The translations under genes and the position numbers were made by a program. From CAZYHS01 sp964647545 (GTDB taxonomy: Bacteria; UBA10199; GCA-002796325; 1-14-0-20-49-13): 64,000 nucleotides of DNA. Under the pieces are notes generated by a model. It saw only the letters and a list, made by a program, of their open reading frames with translations. It searched no databases and was not told the origin of the DNA. The stretch lies in NCBI GenBank assembly GCA_964647545.1, contig CAZYHS010000004.1:31671-95670 (forward strand), read 5' to 3'. How positions within the stretch are numbered: the first letter of the stretch is position 1; each line of letters begins with the position of its first letter. This document shows, in pieces, positions 1 to 8,370 of this stretch.

Positions 1-1167
1 TGAAAACTCGCCTGCACACTCGGCCTCTGCCTCTACCGCAGGTGCGACAACAGGGCTTTCAGGCACGCCTCTCTCTTCCGGCTCGATCTGAATTCTCTGT
101 GCCGCCAGACGGCTTTCCGAGATCGTCGAATCCTCGACTTTTAGAGTTCCGTCTCTTTCGGAATCGGTCGAAGCGGTCGTTCTTGTCGGAACCTCTGCAA
201 CGGTTGTCGTAGAGCCTGTAGCCGTGCGGATCTTTGTGTCGGCAAGAGTTTCGCGCGAGGCGATAGCGGATGAATCTCTGGTCAACCCTCCCGCGACATA
301 GACAGGGACCGTAACGACAGGCTGCGAAGTCTGCGCTGTTAACTGCGCCGCCTGACCGGCAGACGTTAAAGATTCTCTCGCCTCGGATTGAATTAAATTC
401 TGCGCGCCCGAAATCTGGGCTCGAGATGAAGTCTGGGCCGACGGCACCATGACGACGCCGGAAGTTTGAGGCTCGGCCTCGACAGAAGTTTCTTCCTTAT
501 CTTCGATCGCTACTTTCGAAAGCGAAAAGGCGTCGTTCTTTGCCGGCGTCTGTTTTACGGTGGAGACTTCGGCCTTCTGTTCCGCTTTTTTAGCGTTCGC
601 GCCATTTGACACAACGCTCTCTTTCACCTGAGACGGAGCTACGCTCACTCCACTGATAGAAACGCTCTGACCAAGGCCGACAGCAGGCTTTACAGACGAC
701 GGCTCTTTTGCATCCTGTGAAGGAGGCAAGATTTCAGAAGCCGTAATTTGCAGCGATAAAGCGTCACGCCCGCCGGAAGCCTTCGCAACTTTTTCCTCCG
801 TCGCAACTTCCACTTTAGAATCGATCGAACAATCTTCTCCATCGGCACACACGTGCGAACCCGCGACTTTTTGTGCAGCTTGATCTACTTTCGAGAGAGT
901 GACCTGCTCATCTTGGCTCTTATCGAGCCTCTGCCGTTCGGGTCTGCCGAGCACGTAATCGCGAACCGCGGCAATAACTCCGGCCACAGAGTCAACCGCT
1001 GAACCGATAAAACGTTCGATGAAATTCTTTTTAACTTCGACTTGTTCGATTTTTTGAGACTGTTTGATATTTCCGGAATTTTGAGCCGCCGCATAGAGCG
1101 TGCCGCTGGTAAGAACGAAGATCAAAACTAACGCGGTAAAAAATGAAAAAAATGGTCCGGTTCTCAT
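1..1167 (-). CDS. Exported low-complexity protein, cut by the window edge
   Basis: An open frame of 389 codons runs on the minus strand from an ATG at 1167 to the first base of the window without a stop, so the C-terminus is missing. A GGGAGC Shine-Dalgarno sequence precedes the start. The N-terminus is a signal peptide or signal anchor (short charge, then a Phe/Leu/Val stretch ending LYAAA, residues 5-28). The rest is Ala/Ser/Thr/Glu/Val-rich, with few aromatics and little sign of a compact fold, apart from a more ordered, partly amphipathic part near residues 45-75. This suggests a secreted or periplasmic linker-like protein. No family is recognised. It follows the ctp-type protease gene on the same strand after 129 bp, and it has its own promoter-like palindrome at 1219-1239. 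Confidence 0.75.
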   Translation of the reverse strand, partial: MRTGPFFSFFTALVLIFVLTSGTLYAAAQNSGNIKQSQKIEQVEVKKNFIERFIGSAVDSVAGVIAAVRDYVLGRPERQRLDKSQDEQVTLSKVDQAAQKVAGSHVCADGEDCSIDSKVEVATEEKVAKASGGRDALSLQITASEILPPSQDAKEPSSVKPAVGLGQSVSISGVSVAPSQVKESVVSNGANAKKAEQKAEVSTVKQTPAKNDAFSLSKVAIEDKEETSVEAEPQTSGVVMVPSAQTSSRAQISGAQNLIQSEARESLTSAGQAAQLTAQTSQPVVTVPVYVAGGLTRDSSAIASRETLADTKIRTATGSTTTVAEVPTRTTASTDSERDGTLKVEDSTISESRLAAQRIQIEPEERGVPESPVVAPAVEAEAECAGEFS

Positions 1168-1218
1168 AACAGCTCCCTTCCCATGTAAATAGAGCAAGAA
1201 GCGTGCCACGGCAAAACG

Positions 1219-1239
1219 ATTATATCACCTTGATATAAT
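1219..1239 (-). promoter_or_regulatory. Palindromic extended -10 promoter element
   Basis: ATTATATCA-CCT-TGATATAAT is a perfect inverted repeat with 9-bp arms. Each strand therefore reads TGATATAAT, which is the extended -10 consensus (TGnTATAAT). On the minus strand it lies about 50 bp before the ATG at 1167, a fitting distance for a promoter of that gene. No -35 hexamer is obvious, as is usual for extended -10 promoters. The symmetry could equally make it an operator. Confidence 0.55.
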
Positions 1240-1296
1240 TAGCTTTTTTATTTGTTAAAGGTCGTGCTGCGGGTAAATTTTCACCCCTTGCGACGC

Positions 1297-2565
1297 TCAT
1301 TTCTTATCGGTTTGAGAATTGTTCTGTAAAGCTCCGGCGCGGAATATTTCCCAGCTTTTCAGATAATTGAGCGCGATCTCTTTTTGGTAGTCACCCTTTG
1401 ACGCAGTGACGTCGAGCTTTTGAGCTTCGGCGGCATCGAGCCTGTCCGGAACTTCGATATGTCCGGGGAGATCTTTTTCACGCACCTGACGTTTCTTTTC
1501 GACGACATCGGGGGGTGCATCTTCAACTATGATATCGGGGACGATTCCCTGTGCTTGAATCGACCGGCCTTTCGGAGTGAAATACAAGGCGATCGTGAGT
1601 TTTAAAGCGCTGCCGTCGTCCATTTCGACGACCGTTTGCACGCTCCCCTTTCCGAAACTTTGAGTCCCCAAAACTACCGCGCGCTGATGATCCTGAAGAG
1701 CGCCGGCGACAATTTCGGCCGCGCTGGCGGTTCCGCCGTTCACAAGAACAATCACAGGATAGTTTGGCTGAGTCCCTTCGGCTGTTGCTTCGCGCCGATC
1801 TATCTCTTTTCCTCTGCTTTCCGTCGTAACTATCACGCCCTTCTCGAGAAAGATGTCGGCGACTTTGACCGCCTGCTCCAGCAATCCGCCCGGATCGTTA
1901 CGCAGATCGAGAATCAGCCCGCGAAGAGCCTTTTGCTTTGCGAACTTGTTGAGAGCGTTTTCAAGGTCCTTTGACGTACGCTCTTGAAAAGTTCTAATCT
2001 TCACATAGCCATATTCTCTGTCGAGCACTTCGCTCATTACGCTTGGAACACGGATCATCTCGCGCGGCACGCTTATCTCGAACTGCTTTTTGGGATCGTC
2101 GCGAACGATGGTAAGGGTCGTCTTGCTGCCGATTTTGCCGCGCATCTTTAACGCCGCTTCGCTTAGGTCAAGCTCTCGCGTCGAGACTCCGTCTATCTTT
2201 AAAATTTTGTCGCCGGGCTTTAAACCTGCCTTTGCCGCCGGAGAACCTTCGATGGGGGTGACTATCGTAAGAACTCCCCCTTTGTAGGTTACTTCAATTC
2301 CGATGCCGCCGAACTTTCCGGCCGTATCGACCCTCAATTCTTTGTAGGCTTCGGGTGGCATGTAAACCGTGTGAGGATCGAGCCCCATAAGCATGCCGCG
2401 AATCGCGTTGCGAATGAGCTGGCCGTCATCGATAGGCTCGACATAATTTGTTTCGACCTGACTTAGCACCTTCGAAAAAACATGAAGCCCTTTGAAGCCG
2501 GCGTCCGACAAAGCAAAAGCCTCGGCCGATATCAACACAAGAACTGTGGCAATAATTTTTTTCAT
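1297..2565 (-). CDS. ctp: S41 family carboxyl-terminal processing protease (PDZ)
   Basis: Periplasmic serine protease of the CtpA/Prc family, which trims C-termini of exported proteins. The 422-residue product has a signal peptide (residues 1-18), an N-terminal cap helix region, a PDZ domain at about 85-165 (GGIGIEV through the GLKPGDKILKIDG substrate-binding segment) and the tail-specific protease core from about 185. Catalytic Ser281 lies in GGTASAAEIVAGAL and Lys306 in GTQSFGKGSVQ, the Ser/Lys dyad of the family. Length is normal. It lies between murI upstream and a cut exported protein downstream, all on the minus strand. Confidence 0.93.
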   Translation of the reverse strand: MKKIIATVLVLISAEAFALSDAGFKGLHVFSKVLSQVETNYVEPIDDGQLIRNAIRGMLMGLDPHTVYMPPEAYKELRVDTAGKFGGIGIEVTYKGGVLTIVTPIEGSPAAKAGLKPGDKILKIDGVSTRELDLSEAALKMRGKIGSKTTLTIVRDDPKKQFEISVPREMIRVPSVMSEVLDREYGYVKIRTFQERTSKDLENALNKFAKQKALRGLILDLRNDPGGLLEQAVKVADIFLEKGVIVTTESRGKEIDRREATAEGTQPNYPVIVLVNGGTASAAEIVAGALQDHQRAVVLGTQSFGKGSVQTVVEMDDGSALKLTIALYFTPKGRSIQAQGIVPDIIVEDAPPDVVEKKRQVREKDLPGHIEVPDRLDAAEAQKLDVTASKGDYQKEIALNYLKSWEIFRAGALQNNSQTDKK

Positions 2566-2617
2566 AGATTTTAACCTGTCCGCACGGTTTATAACATTTC
2601 ACGCCGCGGCAGCGCAA

Positions 2618-3415
2618 CTACAAGTCCACCCTTTTTACCGGAGGCACGTCCCCCTCAAGAAACGCCGACGCCACTTTTTCAAAACGGGCCGGGAGATCGG
2701 TTACATAAAGTTGATGTTCGGGGCGCCCCGTTTTTTTTGCTTTCAGCAATTTATTGGCGGACAATTCAAAATGAAGCGCTGCGCCGGTCGCCTCGGCCGA
2801 ATCGATTAGCCGGACTTTTTTGCCGACCGCGCGTTGAATGACCTTTTTCAACATTGGATAGTGCGTACACCCTAGAATTAACGTGTCTATGTGCTCGGAA
2901 GCGAACGACCCAAGATAGCGTTTTGCGATTTCGAACGTCACCTTGTCGTCAAACCAGCCCTCTTCGACAAGAGGGACAAAAAGCGGACAGGCCTGACTTA
3001 CAACCCGAACCTTCGAATCAAGCTCTTTCAAACCGCGCGCATAGGCGTTGCTTGCAATTGTCGCCGGAGTCGCGATAACTCCGACGTGTTTGCTCTTTGT
3101 GACATTGAGAGCAGCCATACAGCCGGGTTCGATAACGCCGATGACCGGCACGTCGATCTCTTTCCGCAGCAGCGGCAAACTGTAAGCACTTGAAGTGTTG
3201 CAGGCGACCACAAGGGCCTTGATTCCGCGGGTGGCCAAAAACCTTGCGTTCTCGATCGAATAGCGGATGACCGTTTCGGCCGACTTGGTCCCGTACGGCA
3301 CGCGCGCGGTATCGCCGAGATAGATGAGGGTTTCGTTGGGAATCGCGCGGCGGATCGCGTTAAAAACGGTCAGCCCGCCGACTCCGGAATCAAATATGCC
3401 GATTGCACGTTTCAT
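2618..3415 (-). CDS. murI: Glutamate racemase
   Basis: Converts L-glutamate to D-glutamate for peptidoglycan synthesis in the cytoplasm. The 265-residue length is typical. The N-terminal IGIFDSGVGGLTV motif and both catalytic cysteines are visible: Cys72 in VVACNTSSA and Cys183 in LILGCTHYPML. Its stop is 52 bp before ctp on the same strand, so the two may be co-transcribed. Confidence 0.96.
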   Translation of the reverse strand: MKRAIGIFDSGVGGLTVFNAIRRAIPNETLIYLGDTARVPYGTKSAETVIRYSIENARFLATRGIKALVVACNTSSAYSLPLLRKEIDVPVIGVIEPGCMAALNVTKSKHVGVIATPATIASNAYARGLKELDSKVRVVSQACPLFVPLVEEGWFDDKVTFEIAKRYLGSFASEHIDTLILGCTHYPMLKKVIQRAVGKKVRLIDSAEATGAALHFELSANKLLKAKKTGRPEHQLYVTDLPARFEKVASAFLEGDVPPVKRVDL

Positions 3416-3512
3416 AATGATGCGCGCTCTCTAGCACCCATTATGCTTCCATTTCAACTCTTCTCTTTTCGCCCGAAAAAGCGGCCTTTATGACGAGTGA
3501 ACGGCCATAACT

Positions 3513-4427
3513 TTACGCAACGGTGGAATAAAGCTTCCCCTGAAAAGTGTCGCGCCTTGCCAACTCGGCGTGGACCGCGTTGAGTGTGGCCAGTTTATTG
3601 ACGCTCCAAGCCGGCGCAACCGTCAAGGCGCGCGGGCTATGACTATTGAAACGATGAATGAGCATTTGAGGAGAAAAGCGTTCGAGACAATCAACGACCA
3701 GCGCGGCGTATTCGTCCAACCCCAAGACTTGGAAAGCTCCGTCATTGTAGAGTTTCTCAAGAGGCGTGTTTTTAAGCACGTGCAGGTTATGGATCTTCAC
3801 GCCGTCGATCTTTTCATCGTTTAGCAAAGCTACGGTTTTGAAAACGTCGTTGCGAGTTTCGTGCGGCAGCCCCAAAATAATGTGAGCGCAGGTCATAATT
3901 CCAGCCTCACGCAATTTTCGCGCGGCCTCGACGAATTCGCAAGATGTGTGATGACGTTCTAAAAATCGCAAGGTCGCGTCGTTTGACGTTTGCAAGCCCA
4001 GCTCGACCCACAAGAACGTCTTTTTATTTATCTCTTTAAGAGCCTCAAGTGCGACATCGTCGAGGCAATCGGGGCGGGTCGATACGGCAAGGCCGACAAC
4101 ATCTTTATGTGAAACGGCTTCGCTGTAAACGCGCCTGAGCTTTGCCGCATCGCCGTAAGTGTTCGAATAGTGCTGAAGATAGGCGATAAATTTCGTGGCA
4201 TGATGCCGACGCAAAACCTCTTTTACGCCGTTTTCAAGCTGCTCGGCGATCGGCGTTTCAATCGAACGCCCGGGATGATTGCTTTCAGGATTGCAGAAAA
4301 GACACCCTCCGCGGGACTTTGTACCATCGCGGTTAGGGCAGGTAAAAGAGGCGCCGAGACTTATCTTGTAAACGCGTTCGCCGAATTTTTCTTTCAGGAA
4401 CGTATTGATCGAACGATACCGCTCCAT
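3513..4427 (-). CDS. Radical SAM protein, TIGR01212/YhcC family
   Basis: A 304-residue radical SAM protein. The cluster ligands are Cys30, Cys42 and Cys45 (C-x11-C-x2-C), the long-spaced arrangement of the YhcC/YtqA group, preceded by the typical RSINTFLKEKFGERVYKISL start. Further family features are STRPDCL, WVELGLQT and HIILGLPHET. The substrate of this family is not firmly established; a role in RNA or small-molecule modification is often assumed. It lies 6 bp before the small barrel gene in minus-strand order and is probably transcribed with it and the purine genes. Confidence 0.88.
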   Translation of the reverse strand: MERYRSINTFLKEKFGERVYKISLGASFTCPNRDGTKSRGGCLFCNPESNHPGRSIETPIAEQLENGVKEVLRRHHATKFIAYLQHYSNTYGDAAKLRRVYSEAVSHKDVVGLAVSTRPDCLDDVALEALKEINKKTFLWVELGLQTSNDATLRFLERHHTSCEFVEAARKLREAGIMTCAHIILGLPHETRNDVFKTVALLNDEKIDGVKIHNLHVLKNTPLEKLYNDGAFQVLGLDEYAALVVDCLERFSPQMLIHRFNSHSPRALTVAPAWSVNKLATLNAVHAELARRDTFQGKLYSTVA

Positions 4428-4433
4428 GGCGGA

Positions 4434-5000
4434 CTAGAAGTGAAAACCGACATTGCCGGCGAGAGAGAACGGGAAGATTGCGGTTCCGTTGTTCTTGCCG
4501 TCGGTTTTATCGATAAGCCCTATGCTTTTGAAGGCGGCCGAAAGACCGACCGACCATTTCTCGGTGAAATAATAGTCGCAGCCGATACCGGCGCTTGCTC
4601 CCATACCGATGGCGAAAGTGCCGTCGCTCCTAGTCCCTTCCGAAATAGCGTACAAGCCGATACCGGCCATCACGTAAGGGTCCCAGCGCGACTCGCTGGT
4701 AAGAATATAATATTTAAAGTCGATGGTCGGGATACCTAAAAATTCGATGCCGTTGTCGCCCTTTGAAATTCCCTGCCCGTCTTCGGTCGTCACCATCACG
4801 CTGAACTGTGTCGAAAGCTGCGGGCTCCAGCGATAGTCGAAGAAGAGGTAGCCGCCGACACCGGGCCCAAGTTCGGGGCTTGCATCAACGACAAAAATAT
4901 TTCCCACCGGACCTCCGCCGATCGTAAAATTTTCGGCGCGAGCGATGGTTGAAACGCAAGCCATCGTAAGAATAACCGCAAGTGTGAATATTTTTTTCAT
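4434..5000 (-). CDS. Small outer-membrane beta-barrel protein
   Basis: Start chosen at the ATG at 5000 because GGGGGAG precedes it and the residues after it form a signal peptide (MKKIFTLAVIL...STIARA). The longer frame begins inside the end of purN. The 188-residue product alternates polar and hydrophobic residues in strand-like pieces, has Gly-rich turns (GIGLYAISEG, GMGASAGIG), and ends in Phe (VGFHF), the usual C-terminal barrel-insertion signature. It resembles OmpW/porin-family barrels with eight or so strands. The stop codon is TAG. Function unknown. It sits between purN and the radical SAM gene. Confidence 0.75.
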   Translation of the reverse strand: MKKIFTLAVILTMACVSTIARAENFTIGGGPVGNIFVVDASPELGPGVGGYLFFDYRWSPQLSTQFSVMVTTEDGQGISKGDNGIEFLGIPTIDFKYYILTSESRWDPYVMAGIGLYAISEGTRSDGTFAIGMGASAGIGCDYYFTEKWSVGLSAAFKSIGLIDKTDGKNNGTAIFPFSLAGNVGFHF

Positions 5001-5034
5001 TGTCTCCCCCGAATGAGAATTAAGTTGGATTGAA

Positions 5035-5649
5035 TCAATCACAAATCTCCACCGTTCGTCCACGAATTTTTAACCGCCCGCTCGCGAAAAGTTCGACCGC
5101 CTCCGGATAAATTTTATGCTCCTGCTCCAAAATGCGCGCCGCAAGGGTCTCTTCGGTGTCATCATTTTTCACCGGCACAACAGATTGCAAAATAATTGCG
5201 CCGGCGTCAACGCCTTCGTTCACAAAATGGACCGTGCAGCCGGTGAACTTCACACCGTAATCGAGCGCCTGTTTTTGCGAATGAATTCCCGGAAAGCTGG
5301 GCAGGAGCGCCGGATGAATATTAATGATGGCGTTTGGGAACGCGCCGATAAATGTCGGCGACAATACGCGCATGAAACCAGCTAGGCACACAAGTTGCGC
5401 TCCGGCCGATTTGATTTTCTCGATCAACACCATTTCAAAATCTTCGCGCGATGAAAAATCTTTGTGGCTGACAACAAGAGTCGGAACGTTGTGTTTTTTG
5501 CAGCGCTCGAGCGCAAAGGCGTCGGCCTTATTGCTGATGACGAGTTTTATTTCGGCATTGCAGCGTCCGACTTCGATCGCGTCGATGATCGCCTGCAAAT
5601 TCGAGCCGCTCCCCGAAACTAAAACCGCTATGGGAAATTTTTTGCTCAT
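5035..5649 (-). CDS. purN: Phosphoribosylglycinamide formyltransferase
   Basis: Transfers a formyl group from 10-formyl-tetrahydrofolate to GAR, the third step of de novo purine synthesis. At 204 residues it has the VLVSGSGSNLQAI phosphate-binding loop and the catalytic set Asn110 and His112 (NIHPALLPSFPG) with Asp148 (EGVDAGAII). The ATG overlaps the purM stop by four bases (ATGA), which indicates translational coupling. Confidence 0.96.
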   Translation of the reverse strand: MSKKFPIAVLVSGSGSNLQAIIDAIEVGRCNAEIKLVISNKADAFALERCKKHNVPTLVVSHKDFSSREDFEMVLIEKIKSAGAQLVCLAGFMRVLSPTFIGAFPNAIINIHPALLPSFPGIHSQKQALDYGVKFTGCTVHFVNEGVDAGAIILQSVVPVKNDDTEETLAARILEQEHKIYPEAVELFASGRLKIRGRTVEICD

Positions 5650-6689
5650 ACGGTAAGAATGTCGTCCTTGTTTTTACGCTCGATAACTTCTCCGATAACG
5701 TACGCGCTTTCACCAAACGCGTTAATTTTTTTCAAAATAGCATCGGACTTTTTGGGCGACACAGCAAGCACAAGCCCCAACCCGCAATTAAAAACTCTCA
5801 ACATTTCAAAATCGTCGACCGAACCGGCCTTTTGCAACACATCAAAAATTGCCGGCCGTTTCCAACTCGACAACTTGATTTTCGCCTGCAATTTTTCGGG
5901 AATAACGCGCGGAACGTTACCGGGGAGACCTCCGCCGGTTATGTGTGCAATGCCGTGAATGCCGTGGTCGAGGTGCGATCTGCCGCCGTCAACCAGCGAC
6001 AGCACAAGCGGCGGATAGAGCTTTGTCGGCTCAAGCACAGCATCGAGCAAAGTCTTGTCGCCAACCTTTGAATTCCAGTCGAGACTTGCATCGGAAATTA
6101 TTTTTCTCACCAGCGAATAGCCGTTGGAGTGAAGTCCGCTTGAAGCAACGCCGATCAAAACATCGCCGGCGGCCACATGACGGCCATCAATTGAAAGATC
6201 GCGGTCAACGATACCGACCGAAAAGCCTGCAAGGTCGAAATCTTTGCCGGAGTACATGCCGGGCATCTCCGCCGTTTCACCGCCGATAAGAGAGCAGTTG
6301 CAAACTTTGCAGGCACGCGCAATTCCAGCGATGACCGGCGCATGAGCTTCGGGCTTTAACGCGCCGACGGCAAAATAATCCAAGAAGAAGAGCGGCTCGG
6401 CGCCGCAGCAGACCAGATCGTTAACGCACATGCCGACCAAGTCCTGACCGATCGTGTCGTATCTGTCGTGATCGATCGCAACTTTGAGTTTTGTGCCGAC
6501 GCCGTCGGTTGACGAAACCAGCACAGGATTTTTCATGTTTTTGAAATTTACGGCAAACGATGCGGCAAACGGACCGACGCCCCCCATAACTTCGGGCCGG
6601 TAGGTCGATTTCGCGTGCGGCGCAATTAAATCGACGAAATGATCCCCCGCGTCGATATCGACGCCAGAATTTTTGTAAGTGTGTGCCAT
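5646..6689 (-). CDS. purM: Phosphoribosylformylglycinamidine cyclo-ligase
   Basis: AIR synthetase, the ATP-dependent step after FGAM in purine synthesis. The family start (MAHTYKNSGVDIDAGDHFV) fits the ATG at 6689; a longer frame from a TTG at 6722 adds eleven basic residues with no family match. The product is 347 residues, of normal length. GGVGPFAASF, DGVGTKLKVA and the GGETAEMPGMY signature are present. It overlaps purN by four bases. No strong Shine-Dalgarno precedes the ATG. Confidence 0.95.
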   Translation of the reverse strand: MAHTYKNSGVDIDAGDHFVDLIAPHAKSTYRPEVMGGVGPFAASFAVNFKNMKNPVLVSSTDGVGTKLKVAIDHDRYDTIGQDLVGMCVNDLVCCGAEPLFFLDYFAVGALKPEAHAPVIAGIARACKVCNCSLIGGETAEMPGMYSGKDFDLAGFSVGIVDRDLSIDGRHVAAGDVLIGVASSGLHSNGYSLVRKIISDASLDWNSKVGDKTLLDAVLEPTKLYPPLVLSLVDGGRSHLDHGIHGIAHITGGGLPGNVPRVIPEKLQAKIKLSSWKRPAIFDVLQKAGSVDDFEMLRVFNCGLGLVLAVSPKKSDAILKKINAFGESAYVIGEVIERKNKDDILTV

Positions 6690-6740
6690 AGGTTTGCGCT
6701 TATTGCCTAACTTGCGGCGCAAGGCAACTATTTTAACCGC

Positions 6741-8204
6741 TTACAAAATCTTCGCCAGTGCGGCGTCACAGGAGGCTGCGCAATATGGGTCTTGTGACAG
6801 GGTCGCGCCAGTGACAAGAGCGGGGATTGCGTCGTATGACGCCTCTTTTCCTTCGCCAAGAAGGAAGGCCAGACTACCGCATTCATCGCCGTGACGATAA
6901 ATAGCATCTGACAACAATGCAATTTTCTTTTGAGTTTCTAAACGCTCGAATAAAAATATATCTGAGTCAAAGCGGTTTGCACTTTCCCATTTTTTCATGA
7001 CAGCAAGGCTACCTACCTGAAGCTCAAGCTGTCTTATCTGCGCCGACAGCTCTTCGCCCAAACGCCCCGAGAATTTTTTTATGTGTTCCGGCGAATTTCT
7101 TACAAGCGTGCCGATTGCCACAAGCGACAAGCGTTCGCTTTGGTGAGAACCAACAAATCCGGCAATTGCGTCAAAAGCTTGCGATGTGCCGATCTCAACC
7201 AGCAAATCTAAAAATCTCAGCGTCTTCATTTCGTAAGGTTCAGTAGCAATCAAATCGGCTATCCTATCAACGATAGGAATATCGACATTGAAAGCTTTGG
7301 CCATACGAACATAGGCACTTATGTTCTCAATTTGGTATTTTAATTCATAAGCCGGTTTAGCAGCGTACTCGATCCCCTTGTCGGCCAAAACAGCTTTCAC
7401 GCTCTCGGTATCGAGCTTTTTAAATAACTCCAAGTAACGGTCGTGCGGTTCGGTGAAACGCAAGTCAAACAAACGCCGCTCGTAGTGTTCATACAACATC
7501 TCGGTTGTTTTGTCCGAGCCGTACGTTTTCAAAAACAATTCGAACAAATCGTCAAAGATTTCATTGCCACAGGGGCTGTTTGGCTCACCATGCCAATCTT
7601 TAACGGTCGAAGTTCTATACAAAAGGTCGCTAGCCAATTTATGGGCCTGTTCCGGAAAAAGCTTTACCAAAGAGGCGATATAAAGGGGGTCTGATGTCGG
7701 CATGTAGTGGCAAAAGCCGCTATTTAACACACCATGACATGACAATTCCGCGGCTTTATAAAATTCCTGAAAGGTCATCTCCGTACAGCCCGCATAGACA
7801 GCCGCATTGATTATCATGAAATTGAGGGGCTCTTCTGCAAAATAAAAATTACCGGTCCCTTTGCACCAGACCTTATCGGCATCTTTCTCTTCTCTTAGCA
7901 GTTTAATTATCGCGGGGCATGCCACGCTTGCCTTATCCTTATGAATTTGGAAAGTCGCCATGGCATTACATTTGTCTTCTTGGCTCGGCCCGAAAAAGCT
8001 GTTTAATTCATCGTTAAATTCTCTAACTCTCTTGGGCACGTCATCTCCGTGACGGTTACAGGCTAATCCTCCAAGTAAACTAAAACCGCCGCCTATGATC
8101 TTAGCTCCCATATCAAGAAAGGCCTTTGTGTCAGCCGACGATTGGATGATCGGCTTAGAGTTAAAACCGAGACCCGACATAAATTTCAAATCAAAACCCG
8201 ACAT
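6741..8204 (-). CDS. Uncharacterised 487-residue protein, possibly HEAT-like
   Basis: No family recognised. A near-perfect AAAGGAGG lies at the right distance before the ATG, so translation is likely strong. There is no signal peptide; the start has a Gly/Ser-rich stretch and a short hydrophobic piece (GAKIIGGGFSLLGGLAC, about 33-49). The protein is rich in Cys in its first 230 residues. The C-terminal half is alpha-helical, with pairs such as TLRFLDLLVEIGTSQAFDAI and LVAIGTLVRNSPEHI that look like degenerate HEAT-type repeats, and a last helix pair with DPYCAASCDAAL. On the minus strand a TTGACA lies near 8253-8258, about 50 bp upstream. It is followed by purM after 51 bp. Confidence 0.7.
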   Translation of the reverse strand: MSGFDLKFMSGLGFNSKPIIQSSADTKAFLDMGAKIIGGGFSLLGGLACNRHGDDVPKRVREFNDELNSFFGPSQEDKCNAMATFQIHKDKASVACPAIIKLLREEKDADKVWCKGTGNFYFAEEPLNFMIINAAVYAGCTEMTFQEFYKAAELSCHGVLNSGFCHYMPTSDPLYIASLVKLFPEQAHKLASDLLYRTSTVKDWHGEPNSPCGNEIFDDLFELFLKTYGSDKTTEMLYEHYERRLFDLRFTEPHDRYLELFKKLDTESVKAVLADKGIEYAAKPAYELKYQIENISAYVRMAKAFNVDIPIVDRIADLIATEPYEMKTLRFLDLLVEIGTSQAFDAIAGFVGSHQSERLSLVAIGTLVRNSPEHIKKFSGRLGEELSAQIRQLELQVGSLAVMKKWESANRFDSDIFLFERLETQKKIALLSDAIYRHGDECGSLAFLLGEGKEASYDAIPALVTGATLSQDPYCAASCDAALAKIL

Positions 8205-8370
8205 AAAAGCCTCCTTTTAATTGAAAAGTTAGCTAGCTTCGACAGGTCAGCATGTCAACCCAAAACACTATGCGACCTAAAAATTCTGCGCCATTATTAA
8301 AAAAATATTATGAGAAAATGGCAAGTTATGCTAGTTCGAGTCGCACAACGCAATACACGGGGGTGTGTGG

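Noticed and set aside
2866..2880. Third copy of CACCCTAGAAT, inside murI
   Set aside because: It encodes the conserved ILGC segment of the racemase active site, so the match is chance.
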